Below are positions 26,641 through 39,503 of a DNA stretch of 64,000 nucleotides, piece by piece. Origin of the DNA: Dicaeum eximium (taxonomy: Eukaryota > Chordata > Aves > Passeriformes > Dicaeidae); NCBI GenBank assembly GCA_013396995.1, contig VWZP01005794.1, positions 423,685 to 487,684 on the forward strand, given 5' to 3'. Position numbers and translations under genes: made by a program. The notes under the pieces are model-generated. The model ran no database searches and was not told the DNA's origin. It saw only the letters and a program-made list of their open reading frames with translations. Each line of letters starts with the position of its first letter. The first letter of the stretch is position 1.

Positions 26641-26705
26641 AAGATGATTTTAGGATCTGACAGGGAAATAACAGAAGGCCTTTCTGCTGCCTGTAATCAG
26701 ATACA
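26641..26705 (+). other. Possible cryptic (poison-type) exon
   Basis: A strong-looking acceptor (ttttttcttcag ending 26640, with no AG in the preceding 100 nt) is followed 65 nt later by a perfect consensus donor GTAAGT at 26706. The 65 nt are open in the DLGAP2 frame (21 codons plus 2 nt). Because 65 is not a multiple of three, inclusion would shift the next exon into a frame with TGA at 30215-30217, 142 nt before that exon's end. I do not recognise its sequence from any DLGAP2 isoform. Decoy exons of this quality are common in long introns. Confidence 0.2.
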
Positions 26706-29700
26706 GTAAGTCCAAGAAAGGAGAACTATTTGAGATTTTTGTTTGTGCTTTGCATTTTGATTGCTAACTAGATGGACTTTTTTATGCTACTTTGAAGGAA
26801 CTAACTCTCCTAAATGTCTTTATGGGGAATTTAGAATCCTTCCTAAGGTTCTGGAGTTCACTCTCAATTCAGCTTCATAACATATAGTATTAGGTACCAA
26901 GTGCTTTATTAAAATTGACCCTCGGTGATTAATGTAAGATATCAAAATGAATCAGTAGATGGACAATTGAAAGATGTCAAATTTTCTGAACCTGGTGCTC
27001 CTTACAGCAACAGTGAATGATACTTATGAAGGAGACTCATCATTCTCTGTAATAGCTGTGACCAGATCAGCAGCCAGACCTTGTCAGCCAGTTGTCCTTG
27101 CAAAAGGAAATTCATATGGTAATATGCAGTCTAACTCCTCTGTGGATAGAAACTCATATACAAGGATTCATGTTAACATCTAGAACAGAAGGAAGGCCTT
27201 TTTAGACATTATAAATATCAGCGCTCATCACTGTATGTAAGTAGATAATTAGGGTAATTATTCCAAATTAGCAGCTGCAAGTCCTGCAGATGGGAATTTC
27301 AGGGACTGGTAACTATTGTAAGATAGAATTTCTACAAGTTGCAAAGCCCTTTCCATATTTTGAAAGATGTGTATTTAATGACCCTCATACATGATGTTAA
27401 ATATTTTTGGTAATATCTCAAAGTAAAAATCTTTCCTGCACTCATACAATGCTTTTATGTTCTTTAAAGTTATGTAGGGGTTTGAGATGGCCTGGATTTG
27501 GAAGGATTTTTCTAAGTATTTAACCTATCAGCTCAAGTAAATGGGATTCAAATTTTGCTTCTATTCTCAGTCCATGAGGAAAACAATGTCAAGGGCCTTT
27601 TTTTTTTTATTTTGAAGATGGCAAAAAGTCTCCAAAGTCCAAAGAACTCCACTGTTCTCCAAAGCTCTGGATGAGACCTTCTGAGGGAACACATGGCCAA
27701 ACTTCCTCACCAGGTTCCAGAAGCATTTTCACTGTGTTCATTGCATTGTGCTCCTTTGAATGGCTTAAGGCAAAAAAAATCCAACAAAAACCAGATATTG
27801 TAATTGTGAATAATGCTGCAACAACCATAAATGCTTCTGTATAGCCAGTAAGTTGGTCTGATTAGAAAGGGATTCTTGCTGTCTTGTGTACCCTAAGCAC
27901 AGCACAGGCACAAATGGAGCAGGACTTCTTTGTTTTTTACCTTTGGTCTTCAGCTGCTATGTGAATTCATATAACTTATGAATACAGACAGCAAAAGAAC
28001 TGCAATACACAGGAACAGTAAAGCACATAACTGTAAGATTTGTCCTTATCACAGTGAAGAAGCTTAATTTTTTAGATACTTTAATGTACAAAATCAGTCA
28101 TTCCTATCATTTAAAATATGATTCCAACTTCAATCAGCAAATAAGCCTGTGTTGTACTCATTTAAATCCAGTCCTTATCTAGCTATTAGAACGTGGAATT
28201 TCAGACAAAATAAAGTCAAGAAAGTAATAATTTCCTGCATTTGAGTAAGTAAAAGGTTATTGATCATGGTCTTTTAAAACTTTCTGTTTAATTATCTTTG
28301 AACTAAAATAAAGGAAAGAAGTTTCAAGCCAAAATAATTATTCTATGAAAAAGTTATGAGGGTTTTGGGGTTTTTTTTAGAAAATAATATTAAGACATGA
28401 TAATTCAGCTTTAGTACTGAAAATGGAACAATATACCTTGTAGTGGGCCTATGTAGGTGCCAGTAACTGCTTTTTTGGCATCTGGATTTTTGTTTTAGCC
28501 ATGCTGACATACATTTAATAAAGAATATTTAAAAATAAGATATTTTATATTTGTATGATATCAAGTAATAAAATCGCTCTCTAATGCAGATTTTTACAGC
28601 TGTTAGGGTAGATTAAAAATGCTAAATTAAATAAATACGTATTTAGTATTTTAAATGACTGACTATGACTACATGTAAATGATCTTTTAGGTCTCATAGG
28701 ATCATAAAAAACATTCTTGCAACAGTAGTCTTATACATATTAGGTCTGAGAAAAGAAATGAGAATGAGCCACTTAGCAGGCTTCAAGTTTGGGAAGATTT
28801 TCAATGCCTCCTTTCCAATCCCCTTCCAACGCTGAATAATGTAAAAAGTTTGTTTCTTTGCATTATCTAACCCATATTTCACTTAGATTCATGCTCTGTC
28901 CTATTACTTTGTATAAGAACATGACTTTTTTTCTCTGATAGTTATCTTTAACATTTTTCTGATATGTGCAATCTATTTCATCTCTTCTTATCTGACTTCA
29001 TCTTCAGTCTTTTTTTTCTGCCTTAAGACTTATAGTATATTGGTAAATAAAGGCATTAAACTGCTTAATATAAATGGAATCATAATGTTGATAAAGGATT
29101 TGATGCTGCCAAGGGCATCAGCCTTGGTCCACTGCTGAACTCTTTCACATCCTACTTTTTAACCATGAGTCCTTATAATGCATTACAGAGAGTTGCCTAT
29201 ATCCATTTAACTAAGTAAATGCATAAGTGTGTTTCTGGATTAGAGCCAGAGGACTCAGCACCTTGGAAGATTAAATTAAAAAAAAAAAAAGAAAAAAAAC
29301 CAATACTGGCAGAGACAGGCTGTGTTTAATCATAAGCATTGAAACAAGACTGAAAATCACTTTGGATTGAAGAATCCACTCCTGCTCAGTTCTTTGGTAA
29401 TTTGTGGTGCAGAGAGATTTCCATCCACTAGCTGTGGATTATCTGACTACCAATCTTACTATTTGGAAATCCACTTGAACTGCATAAAAGCCACTGCAGT
29501 CCTGTAACCACATGTATTATTTAACTGGTTGCATTCCTGGTATATTACAGTCTCTATCAACTATTTTGCAGTTTCTAAATAGAAAAAAGACAAATTACCA
29601 CTTTTTCTTTTTTTTCCACTGAAGTTTGCCCTAAATCATAATCCTATCCATTTATGACAAGTTCATGGTTTAGTTTAACTTAAATATGCCATTCACCTCC

Positions 29701-30069
29701 CTGAAGCCCCTTATAAGCACTGCTGGTAATAAACCACAAAGTGCTCAGCTTTCAGTGAGTTTTAGGTCTGAGATACCTGATTAACTTACTCTTATCAGAT
29801 GAAAATCTATGTGCAAACTTTCAGCTGCTTCCTGCTGTTTAGAGCATGTCTACAAATAGATATTGCAGCTCAGCTCACAATCCGTGACTTCATTTTTCCT
29901 TGGGTTCTAACATTTATAAACTGAAACATTCCAACTCTGAAGTTGAAGTTAAATGGCAAAATCATTTAGAGTTCTTAGAAACCTCTTCATAAGCAATCTG
30001 TTTATGAAGAATAAAAAATTCATTTCATGTCTTTGTAAAATGAAAAATGAAAGGAAGCATGACAAACGT

Positions 30070-30115
30070 ATGAAAAGAATAAAGCACATGAATGAATGAA
30101 AAGAATAAAGCACAT
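30070..30115 (+). repeat. 26-bp-offset tandem duplication next to a splice acceptor
   Basis: A 20-bp sequence (atgaaaagaataaagcacat) occurs at 30070-30089 and identically at 30096-30115, separated by 6 bp. It ends 32 nt upstream of the DLGAP2 exon at 30148, in the region where a branch point would normally lie. Confidence 0.95.
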
Positions 30116-30117
30116 TC

Positions 30118-30147
30118 TGTGTGTGTGTGTTTTATGGTCTCCATTAG
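30118..30147 (+). promoter_or_regulatory. DLGAP2: 3' splice site with a TG-repeat tract
   Basis: The acceptor of exon 30148 is preceded by (TG)6T at 30118-30130, then tttatggtctccattag. A UG repeat thus replaces part of the usual polypyrimidine tract. UG-repeat RNA is the known binding target of TDP-43 and also of CELF-type proteins. Regulation at this site is an inference from the motif alone. Confidence 0.6.
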
Positions 30148-30359
30148 GTACCTCAGGATGAATGGGGAGGATACCCAGCTGGTGGGAAAGATGAAGAGAT
30201 CCCATGCAGACGAATGAGAAGTGGGAGCTACATTAAGGCCATGGGAGATGAAGAAAGTGGAGATTCTGATACGAGCCCCAAGACATCGCCAAAATTATCC
30301 GTTCGACCAGAGTCATTATTAAAATCCATTGGGCAAAGACCACTTGGAGATCATCAAAA
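30148..30359 (+). CDS. DLGAP2: DLGAP2 coding exon, DEW/SGSYIKA segment (212 nt)
   Basis: The exon begins GTA CCT CAG after the acceptor ccattag and ends CAA AA before the donor GTAAGC at 30360. It is 70 codons plus two bases, entering in phase 0 and leaving in phase 2. The product begins VPQDEWGGYPAGGKDEEIPC and continues with RRMRSGSYIKAMGDEESGDS, then the SPKTSPK proline-directed cluster and a tail ending QRPLGDHQ. The RSGSYIKA stretch (30208-30243) is the first of the short repeats by which SAPAPs bind the guanylate-kinase domain of PSD-95-family MAGUKs. That role is family knowledge and was not measured here. The 3' splice site is unusual because its pyrimidine tract is largely a TG repeat. 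Confidence 0.97.
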
Positions 30360-33300
30360 GTAAGCCTCACTGCACCTTTCTGGAAGTTGTCATGACTTGG
30401 ATAACTTTTCTTTTTGTTTTATGGGCAATGGTCAGCTTCCATAGGGAAAAAATATCCATAGTTTAAAAGGTAATTTTTTGGCTTCATTTTAACTTAGCTA
30501 CAGTGTCTTGTGGTTAGTGGATGAAAATCTGACATGTTCTTCCAAGCATGAAATAAACCTTCTACTTCTGAATGAGTTTATTATGTCTACTGAAGGAAAT
30601 GTATACATATTTTATGCCAAAAGTTCAAAGTTCTGATTTTTTTATTCTCTAGAAAGATTGGGTTATATTATAATTTTTTGTTATTTCATTGCTTTTTCTG
30701 GAATAGAAAATATACTCTATTCTATATTAGATATAATATTAAATATATAATTGTACCATATATTGGACCTTTTACCATATATTTTACACATTTTTATCAG
30801 TTTAATGCTTTATGTATCAGCTATACTGTAATTTATTACAGTATATTTACAGCTATATTTTATGACATTGTGGAGGATTTTGTTTGACTGGGTTATTTTT
30901 CATTCATACTACCATTCCTACTACCTACAATATGGCCTATTGAATAACTAAAGCAAATCTTAAAACTACAGGGTGGTATGTAGCTATATATGTTTTCCAA
31001 TATATCTTTATTTTCCTCTTCTTTTTATCTTTTCAATATATCATTCTATAAGTAAACTGTAAATATTCTTGTCAGGAGAGTTTCAAGGTGGTAGCCTGAT
31101 TTAAAATCTGCAAATTCTATTAATGAGTCTGGATGTTTCTCATGGCTTAGCGAATTTATCTTTTTGCCTGGGATATAAACCAAAGAAATTAGGAGTGAAA
31201 TCTTGGAGCAAGCGTTGTTTACTGTTCTGTAGGTAATTCCATATGGTTTACCATAGTGACTCACCTTTTCATAAAATGAAATAAAACAAAAACCATAGGC
31301 AATTCCTTTGGGCTTAATTCAATTGAATTATTTACCTTGCAATCTGCAAGAAAGCCACCAACTTTCACTATTATTGGAGAGAAGAGTTTCCAACTCCATT
31401 GCTTCATATTGTACTGACACAGACACTGCCTGGCTGAGTTCTGGGCACTGTTGTAGGCCAGGGATCATTCCCAGAGACAGTTTGGTTGGAGTCATCCTAG
31501 TTTGGAGGGGATGTCTTATCTTATTCGTGCCACAAACTGAAATATTTTCTTAGGCACTGTTCTAACTTTCCAAGCACTTAGTCCAAATAAAATATATTCT
31601 GTGCTGTTCTTTGTTTCCAGCTATGGTTGTGCCTCCTACAAGGGAATCTGGGTAGTAGCACAAATTTACCAGTGGGTGACAGATCTCGGTGCCTGCCCTA
31701 GACCACTACAGCTTATAAACAGATTCAAACAGCAATTAAGTATAATAAACACACATATTCAAATAAAGAATATATTTCAAGAAAGAAAGTATTCCTGAAT
31801 TCTTAAATTCTGGAGGCAGGTGGTTATTAGGAGGCCAATACCAAATGTCGTGTCTTCTGTCAGTTTTCCATGTATTGCAAATACACCACTCACAATTAAA
31901 TTGATTAAAGCACGGGTGCACTGCTGATGCATGTACTGGGGTTGACAGCTGTGCTTGTTCATGGCCCCAGAGGATTTCATGGCAGAGTTACCACTAACCA
32001 GTCAGAAAAGGAGGAAGCTCTTTGTAATACTGTAAAATATTATTAGGGGTTCTGTTGAAAATTTGTCACTAGCATTGGACTAAGAATATTTGAGCAGCCA
32101 GGCTGCCCCTGCTGACAGATATCTTTTAAGTCTTCAGTTTTTCCTTAAACTAAAAGGCAACACCTTGAACCTGCCAGCCTAAAATTTACAAGTTTTTCCA
32201 GTGAACTTCAAGCAGAAATGTGACAACTATTCTAGTTCTTATAAGTCTTTCTTGCAATAATATACAGATTTCAGCAATCCTAAAGCAGACAGAAAATTTC
32301 TTGTTGCGCAGAAATACAAAGTGCTGATCCTAAACTTGGGTTTTCACCACAAGCCACGTCTTCCCAGTATATCTGTCTCCCTGTCTCTGTGGTTGCCTTT
32401 TCTGTCTGGCAGATGTCTATGAAGGATATAGCCATGGATAATGGTTATGGAGGCTTCCTTCCTCCTCCAGCATGGCCCAGTAATCCCCACTGCATGGTGA
32501 GCACCATTTGTACCACTGATCGTGCTGCTGATCCAGAAGCCAGGGCTTTGAACAGCATTCCTGCATGTATAGCAGGGCTGAATAGCATTTCTGGCATGTG
32601 TTATGAGAAATTACATAATTCAAGATGTCAGATGCTTTAGCTGGCTTTTTAGCTTGTTTACCCAGATGGAGGGAGCTAGTGCACAGAAATAAAATGGGGG
32701 TTTAATTCTCGTAGTCCTCTGCTGGGGTGACCGGGTACCTCAGAGCTGGGGTCTGCCAGACCACCAGTAGACTTGTAATAAAAGCTGAATATTGACAGCT
32801 TTGGCAGTGTAAAAACATTTATTGGCTGCAAAACAAAAGTAGATGGATTTCATAAGAAAAAGCCTACTTTTCCTTCACTATCCTGAATACAATAAAATGA
32901 AAATTAGAACAGCCTTCAACAGACATTTGACGTGTGTGGGTTTCTCCTCTGAGTATTGTTAGGCATCTTTTCAAGGATTTTTTCCCATTTAAATTCTGTT
33001 TATGCTTTGACAAAAGTGAGACCAAATTTACTGGTTTGTGCTGCTCAAAGATCCAGCAAATTGAACATAAAAAGTTTCTAAACAATAAAAATGCATATTT
33101 TCATCTGAATATATAAATACAAATAGATAAATGTAAATTATATAATAGAAGCATTAAAAGTCTGAGATGGCATCTTTTAAGTTGCTTTTGGAAAGAAGTA
33201 TATTTCACTCCAAGCTGGGAAAAAAAAAAAGGAAGTGAGTGCATAGTCTGCCACTGCTGGTTTATAAAGCTGACAGAAGCAGGTCATACACCTAACCAGA

Positions 33301-36300
33301 GCCATCTGATCACCACCTCTGAGAGACAGCACAGCCAGCAGCATTCCCAGCCCACCTCCTTCCTGCCTAGGCTACCTGTCTCACCTCTGGATAGTGCCAA
33401 GACATGGTTCAGGGACCAGCTCTGTTGGATGCAGCCACTCTCATTGTAGGATAAGAAAGCTTGGCCAAAGGGTCAGGTAATGGACCTGGCTCATTTCTGA
33501 GTATAGCTGTAGCATAAAGGGGCTCATTTTTTTCTAGACTTTTCAAAAATTAAATGCACCTAAATATCCAGATTACTCACTGAAGATAAATGAATTTAAA
33601 TTCTTTCTTTATGTTTCAAGAAACTAAATAGTATGTTGCAGTATTTAGTCCAATAACATCAAGTTGAAGACAGTGTAGTTTATTAGTATTATTAGGAAAT
33701 TACATTTAAGCAAACTGTAATGCAGTCAGACTTACTGTGGTGGAGACAGGACACATACCTGAATATGCTTCCTTTCAACTTTTTGTTTTCTTGGAATGGT
33801 GCCAGATGTCCTATCTAATGTGGAAATTATGTTGACTCCCAGTAGCCCTGAAAAAGAAATGTTGATTTTTATAATTTTAAAAAAAATTTTCACTATTGAT
33901 TAGACAAAATTGTTCAGATGTCAGTTTTGGTATACTGGAAGTGAAACACAAGCCCTTTGATTCAGCCCATTGTTTTCTGCTGTGGTGTCATGCTACTGAA
34001 GATAAAGTCAAACTGTGTTGGAAGGCAGGAGTTTGTAGAAGGTCTGTCATATACTGCTAGGCATTTTCATTTACATTAAAGATCACAACTGAACCATTTA
34101 TGGAATGGATAGCTGAAACAAATGGAGTGTCTGTCCCTGTCCTATTAAGTGCAATCCTGGAAGAGAGACTGACCCACATGATGTGTAAGGGGATCCTTCT
34201 AACCTAGTAAATGTCATTTTTCTGTATTTATGATGAAATCAAGCAAAGCTGAGATGGAAGCATCAGAGACACTGGGATCCAGAAAGCAAAGTTAAAAATA
34301 AAACAAGAATTTTGTACTCTGGAATAGGAGAGCAATTCTGAAAAACTGAAGATAATATGGTTATTTCATTTTTTTTCATTTTCAGGAAAAAAAGTACTTA
34401 ATATACTGATTATGTAAATGAACAGAATAACACTGTAGAAATAGCAAATTCCATTTTCAGTATCTCCATTTTGAAGTGTTATGAAAGACTCTGGAAACCA
34501 TCTCACCATTTAGTCAAAAGTGATAACAATAGCATTTAGCCCAAAGTAAATATACTCTGTTTGAAGATCATACTGGTATCACTCACACAAAGGAAGAGTC
34601 ATGCTGTGCTGAAGTTTTCCATTATGCTCTGAAGTGACTCACAGGAAACTATGAAGATGAAATAGGTTAAGCTACAGTAAAATAAATTCGGTGACAGCAA
34701 TGTGTACTTTTGTTTTGTAAACTTCTAATGGCAGACTTTTCTGTTTCTGGTAGTCCAGACACCTTAAGCTGATGGGTGGGCAGACAGAAAGATGTGTGGG
34801 CACAGAGGTAGTGCAGAAATGTAGTTTCAATGAGGAAGGGAATCTGCCATAGTACAAATTAGATGGCAAACTACCACAGTACAATACCAGTGATACTTCA
34901 AATTGTCTTGACAACCCAAGATTAAGTTTTTCTCTTAATCCTCTGCCAGATTTTGGCCACTGTATGGAATGAGTGTCTTAAATTATGAATCACAATCACA
35001 GAGAGAGAGCATCTGTGCCCCCCTCAGATGTTTAACATCTTTGCTTTGTAGGTTGTTTACACCCATAGCACACCTGAAGAGCATGATATATGTCCATATT
35101 TCAGCCACTCTTACTCACAGTCTGGTGAGTCAACACTCAACACCAAACACTTTATTCAGTATTGTAGGTTAATGTCTAAAACCTGAAATGGTTGACATGT
35201 TTTCTGGGTTTATAGTAAACCACAGAAAAATAATGATCTTTCACAGCTCTCCCTCTTTTCAGAGTGAGAGATTGCATCTCTCCACAGCCACACTTAATGC
35301 TTATTTGGACTGTTATCCAAGGCATGTCCACATGTTCTGTTCTGCAGACTTTATTATGGCAAAGAAAAAATGTTGCCAAAGCACACAGCAAGGGGATTAA
35401 ACCTCAACCAGATCTGACAGCACGTAGCTGCCAGACCCCTTGGTTTATCAGCAATCAGAGAACAGTAGAGACTCCTCTAAGACAAATGGGAAATCTCCAT
35501 TTTTAAAAAAAAAATCAAAAATCCTCCCATTTGCATGCATTTGTGGTAATCATAACAATGCTTACAACATGAGAAAGTGAAAGCCAAAAGAGAGGTTTGG
35601 AAGCAATGCATGAGACCAGCCTTGTGAGTTCTCATCCATCTTTGCCCATGACAGTGCAGGCTCCACTATTCTTTAGTGCCAAACAAATTTGAGTCTTTCT
35701 CCTAAGACACACTCCTTGGCAAGTGTACACAGAAAAGGCTGTGGGTAAGTGTTAAAGCACACCTTCCTTGCTAGAGAAATCAATGTACTCTTTCAACATT
35801 ATCCATTGCTGTGCACCAGTGATCCAAGCCTTTTTTAATTTTTAAGGTGAACTTCTATTTGTCATTAGCTCTTCTACATATTAAATTAGGAATGGTTTTG
35901 AAGCCACTCCTGAGAAATATTCTTAATAGAAGAGATGAGGAAAATCACTAGAAAAGGAACCCTCATCTTTTATATGCTTTTTATTTATCTTTGGTTTTTT
36001 TCCCTCAATCTTCTGACTCTAAAAAGCCTCATTACACACTTCATTAGTAGCTTTCTGAGGCCCTATAGTGTAGTAGCATCTACTCAGAGTCTCTGAGGGG
36101 TGAAATTGGAGATTTACTGAGGAGAGTTTGAGGGCTAATTACAAAGCCTTATCAACTAATAATGTAATCAGAGGGCCACTGGCATGGTGATAGTCTTCTC
36201 TGCTGCAGTCAATAAGATCTGGGTTAGATTAGGCTGCAGGGTTAAGAGGGAATGCTGATGAAGGGCAGACAGTCATCTGGCTACCTAGGAAACATCTTTT

Positions 36301-36837
36301 GTTGGGTCAGAAGACATCCCCATCTTTTCTTGCTTTGCAGAATAATAGCAAACGCTCTTAAGCAGTGTTAGGCATCTTGTTCTCTGAGAAGTAGCACAGT
36401 GTGAAACACAGGGAGTCACTGAGCCCAGATCCCCTGCCTCATTTTAGTAAACACCAGCATTGTGTTGTAGGGCCGAAATGCATTACCCTGGATTAGGGAT
36501 GGAAGTGGGATCCTAAGGCTCTAAACAAGTCCAGAGTCTTTCCAGGAATAAAGCAGGATTTTCTCAGAAAAATGCAATTACATGATGGATTGTGGTGAAA
36601 ATGCAGTAAGATTCAGGTCAGTATAAAAAGCACAAATAGTGACATCGAAGGGAAAATATGTTTCTGTTTTTTGGTGCCTATTTGTTCCTATTTGCCTATT
36701 GGATCAAAAGCTGATTTTCTCATTTGTTTAATTTTCAATAAAAACTAAATAGGACTATAAAGAATGTGTACAGAAACACTTCTTCAGGCAGGGATTCGCA
36801 AATTAAGATGCTTTTGATTAAAAAACCAGAAATTTTT

Positions 36838-36867
36838 TATATATATATATATAATGTATATATATAT
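36838..36867. repeat. Interrupted AT dinucleotide repeat
   Basis: Two alternating AT runs are separated by a TG at about 36855. It is an intronic microsatellite of about 30 bp. Confidence 0.92.
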
Positions 36868-38968
36868 TCACTTTTCCCAATTTTATTCAATTGCTTCTCC
36901 AGAAATTACACTGTCCCATTAATATCTTCAACTTCAGCATGAAGGTCACTTATTTTCTTTAGATCTACTGGTTTTAATGGACTTAGATTTGTGTTTAAAT
37001 TAAGCTCATGTTCAGATGCTTTAATGAGTCCTGATAACCCGTAGTCTACACTTGTTCTACCCAATTAGACCTTTGGCATGTGTACGTGTATATACACCAA
37101 AAGCAAAAAGAAAAAAATAAAGTGAGATCTCTTCCTGAGTAAATTAATGAATATTTCAATTCCAAAAACGGATTTAGGAACATACATCCAATATTTGAGT
37201 TCTGCTTAGATCTATAGACCCATTTGCTGAGCTGCTACATGATGCTTTAAATGCTTTTTAAATTTTTGCCATAGTATCCGCCTGAATTTTGTTGATGCTG
37301 ACCAGCTTGTTGCCTGCTTGCCAGGACAAGCTCAAAATATTATATTGGAACAAGACTCCTAGGATTAGCCATAGATTAGCTATATCTGTAAATCTCTCAC
37401 CTTTTAGCAAGTTTAGAGTTTAGATTTCTCATATCCTACTTTTTTTATTATACATTCATTTTGAGTGATTTGGAATACAGGCTTGATTGAGCCTGCATCC
37501 TCTCTATCTTTGCAAGGAGTGATCAAACCACCAGACTGTTTAATGATTCTGATGATTTCCTCTCATTCTCTTCTGGTTCATGTTGTACCAAATCCCTGAA
37601 CACTTACTGACGGTAAGAGTTCTCTCCTACCAGTGATTAGTAGGGATTTCATAAGGACAGAAACAGCAGTCTCGACCTCTTCCCTAACATATTCCTGTAA
37701 TAAATCAAATGTTCCATTTCTTTCAGGCACACTTTTTAAAAAGTTATGGGTCAATGATGAACTATCTAGGCATCTAAACAGTTGGCCCAAATTCTCATAT
37801 CTACCAGTGACCAAAGAGAAGCTTCAGACTGGCAAATATTAGAAAAGGAATTATTTGCTGCAAATAAATTTATGAGATTTATGTGCACTTTCGGTTTTCC
37901 AAAGAGCCTCACTAAATGTGCTATTTGAAAGGGAGAATCAGACTTAATGTCTGCACTCTGAGCTCTGCAATGGGCTGCATGCAGGCACATCTGGGCCCCT
38001 TTGCAGAGCTCTATTGACTCCAGCAGGGCTCCATGGAGATAGAGTGTGACTCGCAGCTGCTCTGCCATGGCACTGCCAGCTAAGCTTAATCATTAGATTC
38101 TGGTCGATGAGGTATTTCATGTATCTAGAAAGACATAGTTAAGATAGGTCCAGATAGAGAAATGAATATCCATTCAAATGCAAATCTCTCAATAAAGCAG
38201 GTTTTGATAAATGCTGCTACTTTGATAATTCTAATGCATCTCCATTTTAGGCACCCAAGATGAATTCTTTTACAAATTTTATCTTTTTGTCCCAGAAAGA
38301 TACTTCTGAATTGCATATACTGATTTGAACAGAAGTGATTGTACTTTCTTTAATGTTCCTATTCATTCTCACATTTTTGCACAAATGCAGGCATGATCAT
38401 GAAAATAAAAAGGTGTGATTTTAGAATATGGTAATTCCAAAAATTAATTTGATGGAACATGGACTTTCTTTATATTGGATGCTCCCTGAATAAACCTGAT
38501 AGACCCATTCAGAATCAGAAGGTGACCTTCTTGCTACAACTTTTAGAAGCCTTAGAAGACATTATTTCACTTTCAGTGCCTTCTTGACCCAGGGTGCACT
38601 GGTGACTGAACATTTGACAGAAAAGAGGTACTCTGGGGAGTGATCACTATTTTGTATGTGAGTAGATCAAGGAATGACCTTGGCAAGTATATTGCTGGCA
38701 TCACAATCATCCTGTTTGAAACAATGGTGTTAGGTTTATGACAAAGTATGTAATGTCAATCACTTATTAGAAAATGCAGACAGTAAAATACGAAAATAAA
38801 CCTTTGTGACTGAGAGATAGATCCCTTTCTCAGTAGTTATATAGTCCATTATCCCCCTGGGGTTGTCTTGGCTGTCAAGTATTTCTGCTCAGGAATTAGA
38901 ACTTGTAGTAAGAAGTTAGGGGGCTTCTAGCTGCTACCCTGTACCCTGTAGTGGGTTAAACCACAGCA

Positions 38969-39503
38969 TTGGCACTGGTGATGTCACACTTCAATTCCTA
39001 CATCCAGTTTTGGGCCCCTCATTTCAAGAAGGACGTTGAGGTGCTGGAGCATGTCTAGACAAGGGCAGCAAGGCTGGTGAAGAGTCTGGAACAGAAGTCC
39101 TGTGAGGAACAGCTGAGGGAGCTGGGGTTGTTTAGCCTGGAGAAGAGAAGGCTCAGGGAAGAACTTATCACTCTCTACAGCTGCCTGAAAGGAGGTTGTA
39201 GCCAGGCAGGGGTCAGCCTCTTCTTGCAGGCAATGAGTGACAGGACAAGAGGACACAGTCTTAAGCTGCACCAGAGGAAGTTTACATTGGGCATTAGGAA
39301 GAAGTCCTTCAAGAAAGGGTGATTGGGTATGGAATGGGCTGCCGAGGGAGGTGGTGGAGTCACCGTCCCTGGAGGTGTTTAAGGAAGAACTGGACATGGA
39401 ACTCAGTTCAATGACCTAGTTAACAAGGTGGTGTTAGGTCATAAGGTGAATTTGATGATCTCAGAGGTTTTCTCCAACCTACTTGATTCTGTGATTTTGT
39501 GAT
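38969..39503 (+). repeat. CR1 LINE 3' fragment, about 535 bp, well preserved
   Basis: This is the best CR1 copy in the window. It starts ggcactggtgatgtcac and ends cttgattctgtgattttgtg, a CR1-type 3' end, followed by a run of 17 T (39503-39519). The sense strand keeps the ORF2 C-terminus in two frames: EEQLRELGLFSLEKRRLREE, then LKGGCSQAGVSLF, SDRTRGHSLKLHQ and RKKSFKKG (up to 39319), then after a frameshift GLPREVVESPSLEVFKEELD ending at 39418. It is a dead copy: 5'-truncated and frameshifted. Confidence 0.96.

Larger units (their letters stand above)
14324..30147 (+). other. DLGAP2: DLGAP2 intron between exons 13254-14323 and 30148-30359
   Basis: This 15.8-kb phase-0 intron starts GTAAGA and ends CCATTAG. 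It is AT-rich and holds three CR1 LINE pieces at 24.8-25.7 kb, several A-, T- or G/T-rich simple tracts, and an A/C-only tract at 26540-26628 beside a possible cryptic exon. I see no other gene on either strand. The open frames present are short, overlap each other on both strands and lack recognisable domains. Confidence 0.9.

Noticed and set aside
38946..38966. Near-palindrome around gtgggttaaaccac, considered as an LTR terminus
   Set aside because: No partner LTR, target-site duplication or internal retroviral sequence is visible. It simply borders the CR1.
38984..39397. 137-codon open frame on the minus strand
   Set aside because: It lies entirely within the sense CR1 fragment and is the antisense shadow of its decayed ORF2 3' end.
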